Shown here: positions 1 through 5,240 of the stretch, piece after piece
Numbering within the stretch: position 1 is the first letter of the stretch
Layout of the letters: the number at the start of each line of letters is the position of its first letter
Assembly: GCA_040380145.1 (NCBI GenBank)
Contig: JBEIJQ010000190.1
Location: 1-5,240, forward strand
Reading direction: 5' to 3'
Length of the DNA stretch: 5,240 nt
Source: JBEIJQ01 sp040380145
GTDB lineage: Bacteria > Bacteroidota > Bacteroidia > Chitinophagales > Saprospiraceae
The notes under the pieces: generated by a model
What the model was told of the DNA's origin: nothing
The model's database searches: none
What the model saw: the letters and a program-made list of their open reading frames with translations, nothing else
Translations under genes and position numbers: made by a program

Positions 1-473
1 AGACGGCTGCCCCTTCGCGACCGTTGTTGGGTTTTTTCACGATCAAAATAGGATAAAATACGCATAATTAATTGGTTTTTAGTTTTTTTATAAAAAATCA
101 AAACCAAAATTGCAGACGATATGTGCAGTCTATTCGCACTTCAGAAAAAAAATGCCGGAGTGAAAAATTGCTTTTGAAAAACTATGGCCGCTTTTTTTTC
201 TGGGCAGGTTCCAAAAAATTCCCTGTACCGGAACTGTTCGGGAGACGAAATCGCTTGTTGTCCCATCCATACAAATCACGGGCTGTTTGTGGCGGCAGTG
301 TTTTTTTTCCGAGAAACGAATCAACCTCTTTTTCCCCATCCATGGAAACCCTGAAAAACCTCATCGTCAACTATTTTTCAATCGTTGGGCGGAAGGCGAC
401 AAAAAAAATGAGTTCGTGTGGTCACTCCCACAGGACGAGCCGAATTTTTTTCTAATTTGGCCCTTCTTGAAGT
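1..473. other. A/T-rich spacer before the first DUF1573 gene, with possible gene edge at far left
   Basis: No gene is supported here. The open frames that cross it give low-complexity, unlike-protein translations rich in Phe, Lys and Arg and match no family I know. The stretch has T7 or A8/T8 runs at 83-89, 145-152, 192-199, 301-308, 401-408 and 445-451, and an A/T palindrome at 72-107. The first 40 or so bases are more GC-rich and may be the edge of a neighbouring gene. Three readings are possible: a minus-strand start at ATG 65 (MRILSYFDREK...), a minus-strand GTG start at 40 (VKKPNNGREG...), or a plus-strand tail ending at the TAA at 52-54 (...PLLGFFTIKIG). I cannot choose between them. 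A promoter for the DUF1573 genes probably lies here, but no clear Bacteroidota TTTG/TAnnTTTG pair was found. Confidence 0.6.
72..107. repeat. A/T-rich imperfect inverted repeat
   Basis: The outer arms TTGG (72-75) and CCAA (104-107), then T4/A4, then G/C, then T6/A6, fold around a central AT at 90-91. The inner 14 bases (84-97) are a perfect palindrome. The full structure needs single-base bulges at T76 and A81 and one T/T mismatch (83/98). As RNA it would be a weak, nearly all A-U hairpin. As DNA it could be a protein-binding or bend site, or part of a terminator for a gene at the left edge. No function can be assigned from sequence alone. Confidence 0.5.
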
Positions 474-896
474 ATGAATCGCATGAAAATTTTCCTGATC
501 GGGAGCCTGTTGGTCTTATGTCCGCCTTTGTTCATCGGTTGTGCTTCGGCTCAAATGCCCGAGGGGCTTACCGTGAGCAGAGATGGCGATCTGGCCGTCG
601 GCTGGAAGAGCACGGTGCAAAACCTGGGAGAGATGCCGGCTGGCGGAAATCCCGTCCGCACGGTGTTCCGATTCCACAACCTCGGCAAGTCGCCAGTGAT
701 CTTGGAAGGCGTTTATCCGACTTGTTCGTGCACGGTTCCGAGTTATCCAAAAGATCCTATTCCGGCGGGCGGATCGGGCTCCATAGAAGTCTTGTTGGAC
801 CTGCACCAGCCCGGTCCGTTCAGCAAACTCGTCAAAGTTCGTTTTGTGGGAATGAAAGAAACCGTACTTTTGTTCTTGGAAGGCACAGTAAAATGA
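474..896 (+). CDS. exported DUF1573 family protein, copy 1 (CSC motif)
   Basis: A 140-residue protein with an N-terminal export signal and one DUF1573 domain, an Ig-like beta fold related to the ASPM/SPD-2/Hydin type. Its biochemical function is unknown and it is expected outside the inner membrane. The signal has a basic start (MNRMK) and a hydrophobic core to about residue 21, followed by FIGC (C23) and ASA before Q27. It could be a lipoprotein with an off-consensus lipobox, or be cut by signal peptidase I after A26. The family hallmarks are visible: a Phe-rich strand ending in the N-L-G turn at 69-71, the Cys pair C84-S-C86-T, the P-I-P-A-G-G turn at 95-100 and a closing G-T-V. ATG 483 (giving MKIFLIG) is an equally good start, and no Shine-Dalgarno decides between them. 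A related copy follows 117 bases downstream. Confidence 0.85.
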   Translation: MNRMKIFLIGSLLVLCPPLFIGCASAQMPEGLTVSRDGDLAVGWKSTVQNLGEMPAGGNPVRTVFRFHNLGKSPVILEGVYPTCSCTVPSYPKDPIPAGGSGSIEVLLDLHQPGPFSKLVKVRFVGMKETVLLFLEGTVK

Positions 897-918
897 TTTT
901 GGCACGCAATTTGTCAAA

Positions 919-935
919 GCGTTTTCAGCAAACGC
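919..935 (+). other. small hairpin between the two DUF1573 genes
   Basis: GCGTTT (919-924) and AAACGC (930-935) form a perfect six-base stem around a five-base loop, starting 23 bases after the first DUF1573 stop. No T-run follows, so it is not a standard intrinsic terminator. It could mark mRNA processing, partial termination, or nothing. The two genes may be co-transcribed through it. Confidence 0.25.
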
Positions 936-1013
936 GACAGAAACTTGAGATCAACTAATCCTTCGATTTTTCATCAAAATAATTTTTTCACATCATCCAA
1001 ATCCTTTATTATC

Positions 1014-1445
1014 ATGAAAATTGTTTCTACTTTCCTGCTGTTTTTCGCCATTGCGGCCACCTCTTTCGCCCAGAGCACCGATCCCGTCAAAGTTGACGGC
1101 GGCAACGGGATCATGATGGAATGGAGCTCCACGATGCACAAATTTGGCGATATCCCGAAGGATGTTCCCGCGCCGGCAGAATTCAAAGTGAAAAATATCG
1201 GAAGTCAGCCCATTATTCTCGAAGAAGTGCGCCCGGGTTGCGGTTGCACCACTCCGGCCTACACGCAACAGCCCATCCTGCCCGGTGAGACCGGCTATGT
1301 GAAGGGCACCTACAACGCGAAAAATGCCGGTGCGTTCAACAAGAACATCACCGTTCGCGTGAAAGACGTGGCCGATCCCGTGATGCTGTACCTCAGCGGC
1401 ACGGTGCTCGAAGGCGAAGCGGCTCCCGCCAATGGCGGCAAGTGA
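1014..1445 (+). CDS. exported DUF1573 family protein, copy 2 (CGC motif)
   Basis: A 143-residue secreted or periplasmic protein with one DUF1573 domain; its function is unknown. The ATG at 1014 is chosen because it places a textbook signal peptide at the N terminus: MKIV, a hydrophobic core over residues 5-16, then TSFA with cleavage before Q20. An in-frame ATG at 945 would add 23 polar residues in front and spoil the signal. Domain features are F45-G-D-I-P, F57-K-V-K-N-I-G63, the Cys pair C76-G-C78-T, I88-L-P-G-E-T, and L127-S-G-T-V. The tail (GEAAPANGGK) is short and polar. It aligns along its whole length with the upstream gene but is clearly diverged, which points to an old duplication. 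No Shine-Dalgarno is visible. Transcription ends at the terminator 17 bases after the stop. Confidence 0.9.
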   Translation: MKIVSTFLLFFAIAATSFAQSTDPVKVDGGNGIMMEWSSTMHKFGDIPKDVPAPAEFKVKNIGSQPIILEEVRPGCGCTTPAYTQQPILPGETGYVKGTYNAKNAGAFNKNITVRVKDVADPVMLYLSGTVLEGEAAPANGGK

Positions 1446-1461
1446 TCTCTTTCGATCCCGC

Positions 1462-1497
1462 AAAAAAAGGCCCCCGAATTTTCGGGGGCCTTTTTTT
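1462..1497. terminator. bidirectional intrinsic terminator between convergent genes
   Basis: A7 (1462-1468), then GGCCCCCGAA (1469-1478) and its exact complement TTCGGGGGCC (1481-1490), then T7 (1491-1497). The perfect GC-rich stem with the A-run on one side and the T-run on the other gives a proper terminator in both directions. It lies 17 bases after the second DUF1573 stop and only 4 bases beyond the pyrD stop, so it serves both converging transcripts. Confidence 0.95.
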
Positions 1498-1501
1498 GTG
1501 C

Positions 1502-2530
1502 TCACTTTTTCAAAAAGTGCCGCAAAATGCGTTTGATCAGTCCGGGCCCTTCGTACACGAATCCCGTATAGACCTGCACCAGAGAAGCTCCGGCGTCCAT
1601 TTTTTCACGGGCCGATTCCGGCGAAGAAATGCCGCCCACGGCGATGATCGGAAAAGAACCGGCGGATTTTTCGTGCAGATAGCGCACCACTTCGGTGGCG
1701 CGCCGCCGCACCGGTTCGCCGCTCAGGCCTCCCGCTCCCAGTTCCGCCACCCGGGCCGCGGATGTGCGGAGGCCTTCCCGGCCGATGGTGGTGTTGGTGG
1801 CGATCACCCCTGCGATGCGCGATTCGCGGACAATTTCCACGATGTCGTCGAGTTGACCGTCCGTCAGATCGGGGGCGATCTTCAGCAGGATGGGTTTGGG
1901 CGATTTTTTTTGCAGGTTGCGTTGCTGCAGGGAACGCAGGAGCGCAGCGAGCGGCTCTTTTTCCTGGAGTTCGCGCAGGCCGGGCGTATTGGGCGAGCTC
2001 ACGTTCACGGCGAAATAATCCACGTGCGGAAAGAGCGCTTCGAAACAGGTTTCGTAATCTTGGAGGGCCCGTTCGTTGGGCGTGGACTTGTTTTTGCCGA
2101 TGTTGCCACCTATCACGATGCCCGGCGGACGTTTGGAGAGCCGATCGACGAGCGCCTCGAGGCCGGCGTTGTTGAATCCCATCCGGTTGATCAGGGCGTT
2201 GTCTTGGGGCAGTCTGAAGAGGCGCGGCTTCGGGTTTCCCTCTTGTGGCAAGGGGGTCACGGTACCCACTTCCACGAATCCGAATCCCAGGGCGGCCAGC
2301 GCGCGTATGTGGCGCCCGTCCTTGTCGAAGCCTGCGGCCAAGCCGACCGGATTCGGAAACGAGATGCCGAAAACGTTTTTTTCCAAGCGCTTGTCGGCGA
2401 CGGCAAAGCATTTACGCAGCAATTTTTCCCCTCCGGGCATGGCCACGACGGCCTCCAATGCCGACATCGCGATGCGGTGGGCCGTTTCGGCGGGAAAAAG
2501 GAACAGGATTTTTTTTACAAAAAAATACAT
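1502..2530 (-). CDS. pyrD: dihydroorotate dehydrogenase (quinone), class 2
   Basis: Oxidises dihydroorotate to orotate in pyrimidine synthesis, using bound FMN and passing electrons to membrane quinone. At 342 residues the length is normal for class 2. The N terminus (MYFFVKKILF, then P-A-E-T-A-H) matches the short amphipathic membrane-contact helix typical of class 2. Next come A65-A-G-F-D-K70-D-G (FMN site), N115-R-M-G-F-N-N121 (substrate), N143-I-G-K-N-K, and the active-site loop N176-V-S-S-P-N-T-P-G-L-R, where S179 matches the catalytic Ser175 of the E. coli enzyme. The FMN phosphate motifs A244-T-N-T-T, G267-G-L-S-G, A297-V-G-G-I and Y321-T-G follow. All expected key residues are present. 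The start ATG is followed by T7 and A8 runs. purB ends 40 bases upstream on the same strand, so co-transcription is likely. Confidence 0.97.
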   Translation of the reverse strand: MYFFVKKILFLFPAETAHRIAMSALEAVVAMPGGEKLLRKCFAVADKRLEKNVFGISFPNPVGLAAGFDKDGRHIRALAALGFGFVEVGTVTPLPQEGNPKPRLFRLPQDNALINRMGFNNAGLEALVDRLSKRPPGIVIGGNIGKNKSTPNERALQDYETCFEALFPHVDYFAVNVSSPNTPGLRELQEKEPLAALLRSLQQRNLQKKSPKPILLKIAPDLTDGQLDDIVEIVRESRIAGVIATNTTIGREGLRTSAARVAELGAGGLSGEPVRRRATEVVRYLHEKSAGSFPIIAVGGISSPESAREKMDAGASLVQVYTGFVYEGPGLIKRILRHFLKK

Positions 2531-2570
2531 GGCGTCGTTGGATCGGATGGCTGCTGAACGGTGCTGGATC

Positions 2571-3914
2571 TCAAGGTTCTACCGGGCCGGTGTAGGTCCA
2601 AGGGCGGAGGGCCAACAGTTCGTTTTTGACGGACGGGGACACGTCCAAGTTCTGAACGAAATCCTTCAGCTCTGTTTCGCCGATGTGCGTTTTTCCACGG
2701 GTGAGATCTTTGAGCGCTTCGTACGGGTGGGGATAGCCTTCGCGGCGGAGGATGGTTTGGATGGCTTCTGCGATGACAGCCCAGTTGGCTTCCAGGTCAG
2801 CGCGCAGTTTGCCTTCGTTGAGCAACCGTTTGTCCAGTCCCTTCAGCATGGAATCGAGGGCTATCAGACCGTGGGCGTACGGTACCCCGAGGTTGCGCAG
2901 CACGGTGCTGTCGGTGAGGTCGCGCTGGAGACGTGATATGGGCAACTTGGCGGCGAGATGGTCCAGCAGGGCATTGGCCACGCCGAGGTTGCCCTCGGCG
3001 TTCTCGAAATCGATGGGGTTCACTTTGTGGGGCATGGCCGAGGAGCCGATTTCGCCTTTGACGGTCTTTTGTTGGAAATAATCCATCGAAATGTACGTCC
3101 AGACGTCGCGGCAAAAGTCGATCAAGATCGTGTGGATGCGCGCCGTGGCATGGCAAATTGCCGCCAGGTTGTCGTAATGCTCGATCTGGGTCGTGTAGCG
3201 CGCGCGTTGGAGGCCCAGTGTTTCGGTTACGAAGTCGTCTGCGAAATCGTGCCAAGGAATGTCGGGATAGGCCGCGTAATGGGCGTTCAGGTTTCCGGTT
3301 GCCCCGCCGAACTTGGCCCGTATCGGAATCGCCTCCAGTTGGGCGATCTGCACCTCGAGGCGTTCCACGAAGACCCGAAACTCTCGGCCCAGGAGCGTGG
3401 GCGTGGCAGGTTGTCCGTGCGTGCGCGCCAACATCGGTACGGCCCGCCAACGATGGGCCGACTCCCGAAGACTGTCCAGCAGGGTCCGCAGCTTGGGAAG
3501 ATACACCCGCGAAAGTGCGTCGCGCAGGGAGAGCGGCACGGCGGTGTTGTTGATGTCCTGTGACGTCAATCCGAAGTGAACGAACTCGGCAAAAGGGGAG
3601 AGGCCCAATGGCGCGAACTGTTCTTTGAGCCAGTACTCGACGGCCTTGACGTCATGGTTGGTGGTCTGCTCGATCTCTTTGATGCGCCGGGCGTCGGATT
3701 CCGAGAACCTCTCTCCCAAGTTGCGCAAATCGGCCAATGCCTTTTGTGGTACTTCTGCCAGTTGCGGCAACGGCAATCGGCACAGTGCCTCGAAATAGGC
3801 GATCTCGACCATCACCCGGTAGCGGATCAATCCGTATTCGGAAAAAAAAGGGGCCAGATCGGCCGTTTTGCGGCCATAACGGCCATCCACTGGGGAAATG
3901 CTGAGCAGAGACAA
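2571..3914 (-). CDS. purB: adenylosuccinate lyase
   Basis: Cleaves SAICAR to AICAR and adenylosuccinate to AMP, in each case releasing fumarate (purine synthesis, cytoplasm, homotetramer). The 447-residue length and motifs fit the E. coli-like PurB group: S7-P-V-D-G-R-Y near the start, T84-T-N-H-D-V-K-A-V-E-Y, H113-F-G-L-T-S-Q-D-I-N-N, T165-H-G-Q-P-A-T-P-T with H166 as the likely catalytic His, and the fumarase/lyase signature G290-S-S-A-M-P-H-K-V-N-P-I-D-F-E-N carrying the mobile-loop catalytic serine. The proposed start is TTG at 3914. No ATG or GTG lies between the previous in-frame stop (3948-3950) and the conserved S-P-V-D-G-R-Y block, and relatives have a similar short lead before that block. 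No Shine-Dalgarno is visible. It sits 33 bases after the DUF2752 gene and 40 before pyrD. Confidence 0.96.
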   Translation of the reverse strand: MSLLSISPVDGRYGRKTADLAPFFSEYGLIRYRVMVEIAYFEALCRLPLPQLAEVPQKALADLRNLGERFSESDARRIKEIEQTTNHDVKAVEYWLKEQFAPLGLSPFAEFVHFGLTSQDINNTAVPLSLRDALSRVYLPKLRTLLDSLRESAHRWRAVPMLARTHGQPATPTLLGREFRVFVERLEVQIAQLEAIPIRAKFGGATGNLNAHYAAYPDIPWHDFADDFVTETLGLQRARYTTQIEHYDNLAAICHATARIHTILIDFCRDVWTYISMDYFQQKTVKGEIGSSAMPHKVNPIDFENAEGNLGVANALLDHLAAKLPISRLQRDLTDSTVLRNLGVPYAHGLIALDSMLKGLDKRLLNEGKLRADLEANWAVIAEAIQTILRREGYPHPYEALKDLTRGKTHIGETELKDFVQNLDVSPSVKNELLALRPWTYTGPVEP

Positions 3915-3947
3915 GGATATGCCGGATTGCGTTTCAAAAATGATCGT

Positions 3948-4331
3948 CTAGAACCCGTACAGGTTTCGCAGCAAAGTAAAGACGATGACAGTGACAAATG
4001 CAACAGCAGCGGCGTGTATGCCGAACATTTTTTTTCGCAAAAACGGGTAACGCTTGCCCACAAAAGTATATTCAGTCAACCAGCCCAAAGTCAAGTAGGG
4101 GATGGACAACACCAGCAGCTGGTTGTACCCGAAAGCGCTCTTCAGATCTCCGTTCAACAACTGGTGCAGGGCCCTTTGTGAACCGCAGCCGGGGCAGCGG
4201 ATTCCGATGAACTTATACACCGGACAGGGCGGAAAAGGATGGACGCTCGGATCGAAGGATCGGTAGATAATCACAAACACCAACAATCCAATCGAAGCGA
4301 GCGTCCAATACATCAAAGTTGGAAATCTCAT
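3948..4331 (-). CDS. DUF2752 family small membrane protein
   Basis: A 127-residue inner-membrane protein of unknown function. The DUF2752 pattern is clear: C36-P, then I43-R-C46-P-G-C-G50-S-Q-R-A-L-H-Q-L-L-N-G-D, a Cys-rich membrane-proximal loop, followed by F67-G-Y-N-Q-L-L leading into the second membrane segment. Likely membrane segments are residues 8-23, 71-88 and 103-122, with basic stretches (K93-R, R99-K-K) between the last two. The three cysteines (36, 46, 49) could bind metal or form a disulfide, but no role is established. The start is the ATG at 4331; the nearby upstream ATG is followed at once by a stop. The gene lies 64 bases after the GYF/CD225 gene, and to my knowledge the two families are often neighbours in Bacteroidota. 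It is in the same frame as purB, separated only by its TAG stop and 33 bases. Confidence 0.88.
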   Translation of the reverse strand: MRFPTLMYWTLASIGLLVFVIIYRSFDPSVHPFPPCPVYKFIGIRCPGCGSQRALHQLLNGDLKSAFGYNQLLVLSIPYLTLGWLTEYTFVGKRYPFLRKKMFGIHAAAVAFVTVIVFTLLRNLYGF

Positions 4332-4395
4332 CTCACGCCATTTGCAAGAAAAAAGTGCGCAAAATAATCTTGTTCATTTGCGGGGCCGGGGCTGT

Positions 4396-4923
4396 TCATG
4401 AGGCAGCGAGTCCAATAATAACAACAAAGAAATAAAGTGCATAAATAACCAAAGCAAGAACAAAGGAGACCGTTGTCCACTGCTTGGCCATCTGGGAGGC
4501 CCTATGTGCTCCGGCGTGATCGCCTCTATGCCAGAGTGAATCAACTTTTGACGCATTCACGATACCGGCGATACCAAACGGCAGACAGCAGAACAAAGTG
4601 GCCAGAATAGACTCTACGAGCCAGTTTTTGGGAGGAATGCCGCTTGATTGATAGTAGGGGGCATCGAGAGGTCCGTTGGGCCTGAATGGTTGTTGCCCCT
4701 GCTGTGGAAAACCATACTCGGACAATGGGGGAGGTGTCGGGGTGACATTGCCGTTCCCAGCCTGTATGGCCGCTGCAACCTCAGGAACGTTGCGTGCCGG
4801 CATCCAATCCGACATGCCTTCGTGCCAAATCAATGTGTCGAGATGTACGGATGCCTTTATCAAGCCATCCAATGTGAATGGGCCAAATTGGTTCTGGCCG
4901 ATCGCATAATAGTACTCCTTCAT
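4396..4923 (-). CDS. GYF_2 and CD225/dispanin domain membrane protein
   Basis: A 175-residue protein in three parts. Residues 1-50 form a GYF_2 domain (E3-Y-Y-Y, G14-P-F-T, L31-I-W-H-E-G-M-S-D-W40, then P42-A), usually seen as a protein-binding module facing the cytoplasm. Residues 60-96 are a Pro/Gln/Gly-rich linker. Residues 97-172 match the CD225/dispanin region: P97-P-K-N-W-L-V-E-S, a first membrane segment with the Cys pair C112-C113, P115-F-G-I-A-G-I-V-N-A-S-K-V, a short amphipathic loop G134-D-H-A-G-A-H-R-A-S, and a second membrane segment at about 150-172. CD225 proteins in animals act on membranes (IFITM), but the bacterial role is not established. The start ATG is preceded by an A/T-rich stretch typical of this phylum, with no Shine-Dalgarno. 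It is the first gene of the minus-strand cluster. Confidence 0.9.
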   Translation of the reverse strand: MKEYYYAIGQNQFGPFTLDGLIKASVHLDTLIWHEGMSDWMPARNVPEVAAAIQAGNGNVTPTPPPLSEYGFPQQGQQPFRPNGPLDAPYYQSSGIPPKNWLVESILATLFCCLPFGIAGIVNASKVDSLWHRGDHAGAHRASQMAKQWTTVSFVLALVIYALYFFVVIIGLAAS

Positions 4924-5240
4924 TTTATTTAAATTGTTGATTGAGAGTGGTGTTTATTTTTTTGGTAAAAATAGGTTTTGATTGGAGCCATGAGGCTGAA
5001 AGCAGGAAAAAGTAACTCTGGGCAACTTTTGGAAATCGATACTCTTTTCCAAGGCCGATGCGAATGCGGCAGATATATCATTCCATGGCAGAAAGTACGG
5101 CGGATATTTTTCTGAAAAAATAAATTGTCGAATTTACTTGGGAAAATTGCCGAACAGGTTCTGTAGCCCCGCACAATTTGCGAAATTTTTTCCTGAAACA
5201 AAAGATGGGATTTCCAGCGGGTATTCGCTGCTCGGCCCAT
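4924..5240. other. A/T-rich spacer upstream of the GYF/CD225 gene
   Basis: No gene is supported. The one frame open across the whole stretch on the minus strand gives a translation with no family resemblance. Near the right edge two short readings have ordinary codons: a plus-strand ATG at 5205 (MGFPAGIRCSAH...), which could begin a divergent gene, and a minus-strand tail ending at the TAA at 5136-5134. Neither can be decided at the window edge. The stretch should hold the promoter of the minus-strand cluster. It contains an A/T stem (4955-4961 with 4967-4973, loop TTGGT), two near-identical 11-base direct repeats (5122-5132 and 5144-5154), and a GAAC-AG-GTTC palindrome at 5152-5161. No full -33/-7 promoter match was seen. 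Confidence 0.6.
5122..5154. repeat. 11-base direct repeat pair, 22-base period
   Basis: AAATTGTCGAA (5122-5132) and AAATTGCCGAA (5144-5154) match at 10 of 11 positions and begin 22 bases apart, close to two helical turns, which is a usual layout for paired regulator half-sites. A poorer third version (8 of 11) is at 5174-5184. The pair lies about 200 bases upstream of the GYF/CD225 start. A/T-rich DNA can produce such pairs by chance. Confidence 0.35.

Noticed and set aside
72..455. A 127-codon open frame in the left spacer
   Set aside because: The translation is dominated by Phe/Lys from A/T runs and by chance Ser/Arg, has no start context, and matches no known family.
453..459. TAATTTG as a Bacteroidota -7 promoter box for the first DUF1573 gene
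   Set aside because: It is one base short of TAnnTTTG, has no TTTG at about -33, and would start transcription only about 8 bases before the start codon.
287..958. A 223-codon open frame across the first DUF1573 gene
   Set aside because: It overlaps a gene with a clear signal peptide and domain, and its own translation is Arg/Ser-rich with no recognisable domain.
980..987. TAATTTTT as a -7 promoter box for the second DUF1573 gene
   Set aside because: The final G is missing and the nearest TTG upstream (945-947) is 32 bases away, too far for a -33 element.
1442..2557. A 371-codon open frame on the plus strand opposite pyrD
   Set aside because: It mirrors pyrD, whose GC-rich third positions keep the opposite frame open. 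Its translation is rich in Arg, Gly and His and has no family features, while pyrD has every expected motif.
4966..4973. TATTTTTA (minus strand) as a -7 promoter box for the GYF/CD225 gene
   Set aside because: The last G is absent and no TTTG lies at the right distance upstream, so it is not separable from A/T background.
4929..5240. A 103-codon open frame on the minus strand in the right spacer
   Set aside because: It runs almost into the GYF gene start through A/T-rich DNA, its translation is unlike a folded protein, and shorter frames with better codons compete at its edge.
1..5240. CRISPR array, tRNA or rRNA gene, insertion sequence or attachment site
   Set aside because: No regularly spaced long repeats, no cloverleaf-type or rRNA-like sequence, no transposase or integrase motifs, and no flanking inverted repeats were seen on either strand.

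Overview
The window looks like a chromosomal segment of a member of the Bacteroidota. The signs are two short exported DUF1573 proteins in tandem, a GYF_2–CD225/dispanin fusion protein of a type common in that phylum, a neighbouring DUF2752 membrane protein, and start codons preceded by A/T-rich sequence with no Shine-Dalgarno. The dihydroorotate dehydrogenase is class 2 (quinone-linked). As I recall, Bacteroides uses the class 1B enzyme, so this argues mildly against Bacteroides itself. I cannot place it below phylum. The genes are fairly GC-rich and the spacers are clearly A/T-rich.

Layout: bases 1–473 hold no gene I can support, only A/T-rich spacer with several 7–8-base A or T runs and a large A/T palindrome (72–107). 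A gene fragment may touch the left edge. Two plus-strand DUF1573 genes follow (474–896 and 1014–1445). A strong two-way terminator (1462–1497) separates them from four genes on the minus strand. In the order they are transcribed (right to left) these are a GYF_2/CD225 membrane protein (4923–4396), a DUF2752 membrane protein (4331–3948), adenylosuccinate lyase purB (3914–2571) and dihydroorotate dehydrogenase pyrD (2530–1502). Bases 4924–5240 are again A/T-rich spacer.

How the genes fit together: purB (purine synthesis, AMP branch) and pyrD (pyrimidine synthesis) are 40 bases apart and probably co-transcribed, giving a small nucleotide-synthesis unit that ends at the shared terminator. The two small membrane-protein genes lie directly upstream on the same strand with gaps of 64 and 33 bases, so all four could be one operon. 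The job of the membrane pair is unknown. The DUF1573 proteins are predicted to be exported and have no assigned biochemical role.

I found no convincing new defence, mobile or CRISPR-type system. The most unusual signal is a set of eight A/T homopolymer runs of exactly eight bases, four of them inside coding sequence, with none longer. Other points of interest are a purB that apparently starts at TTG, and the uncharacterised membrane-protein pair upstream of purB–pyrD.
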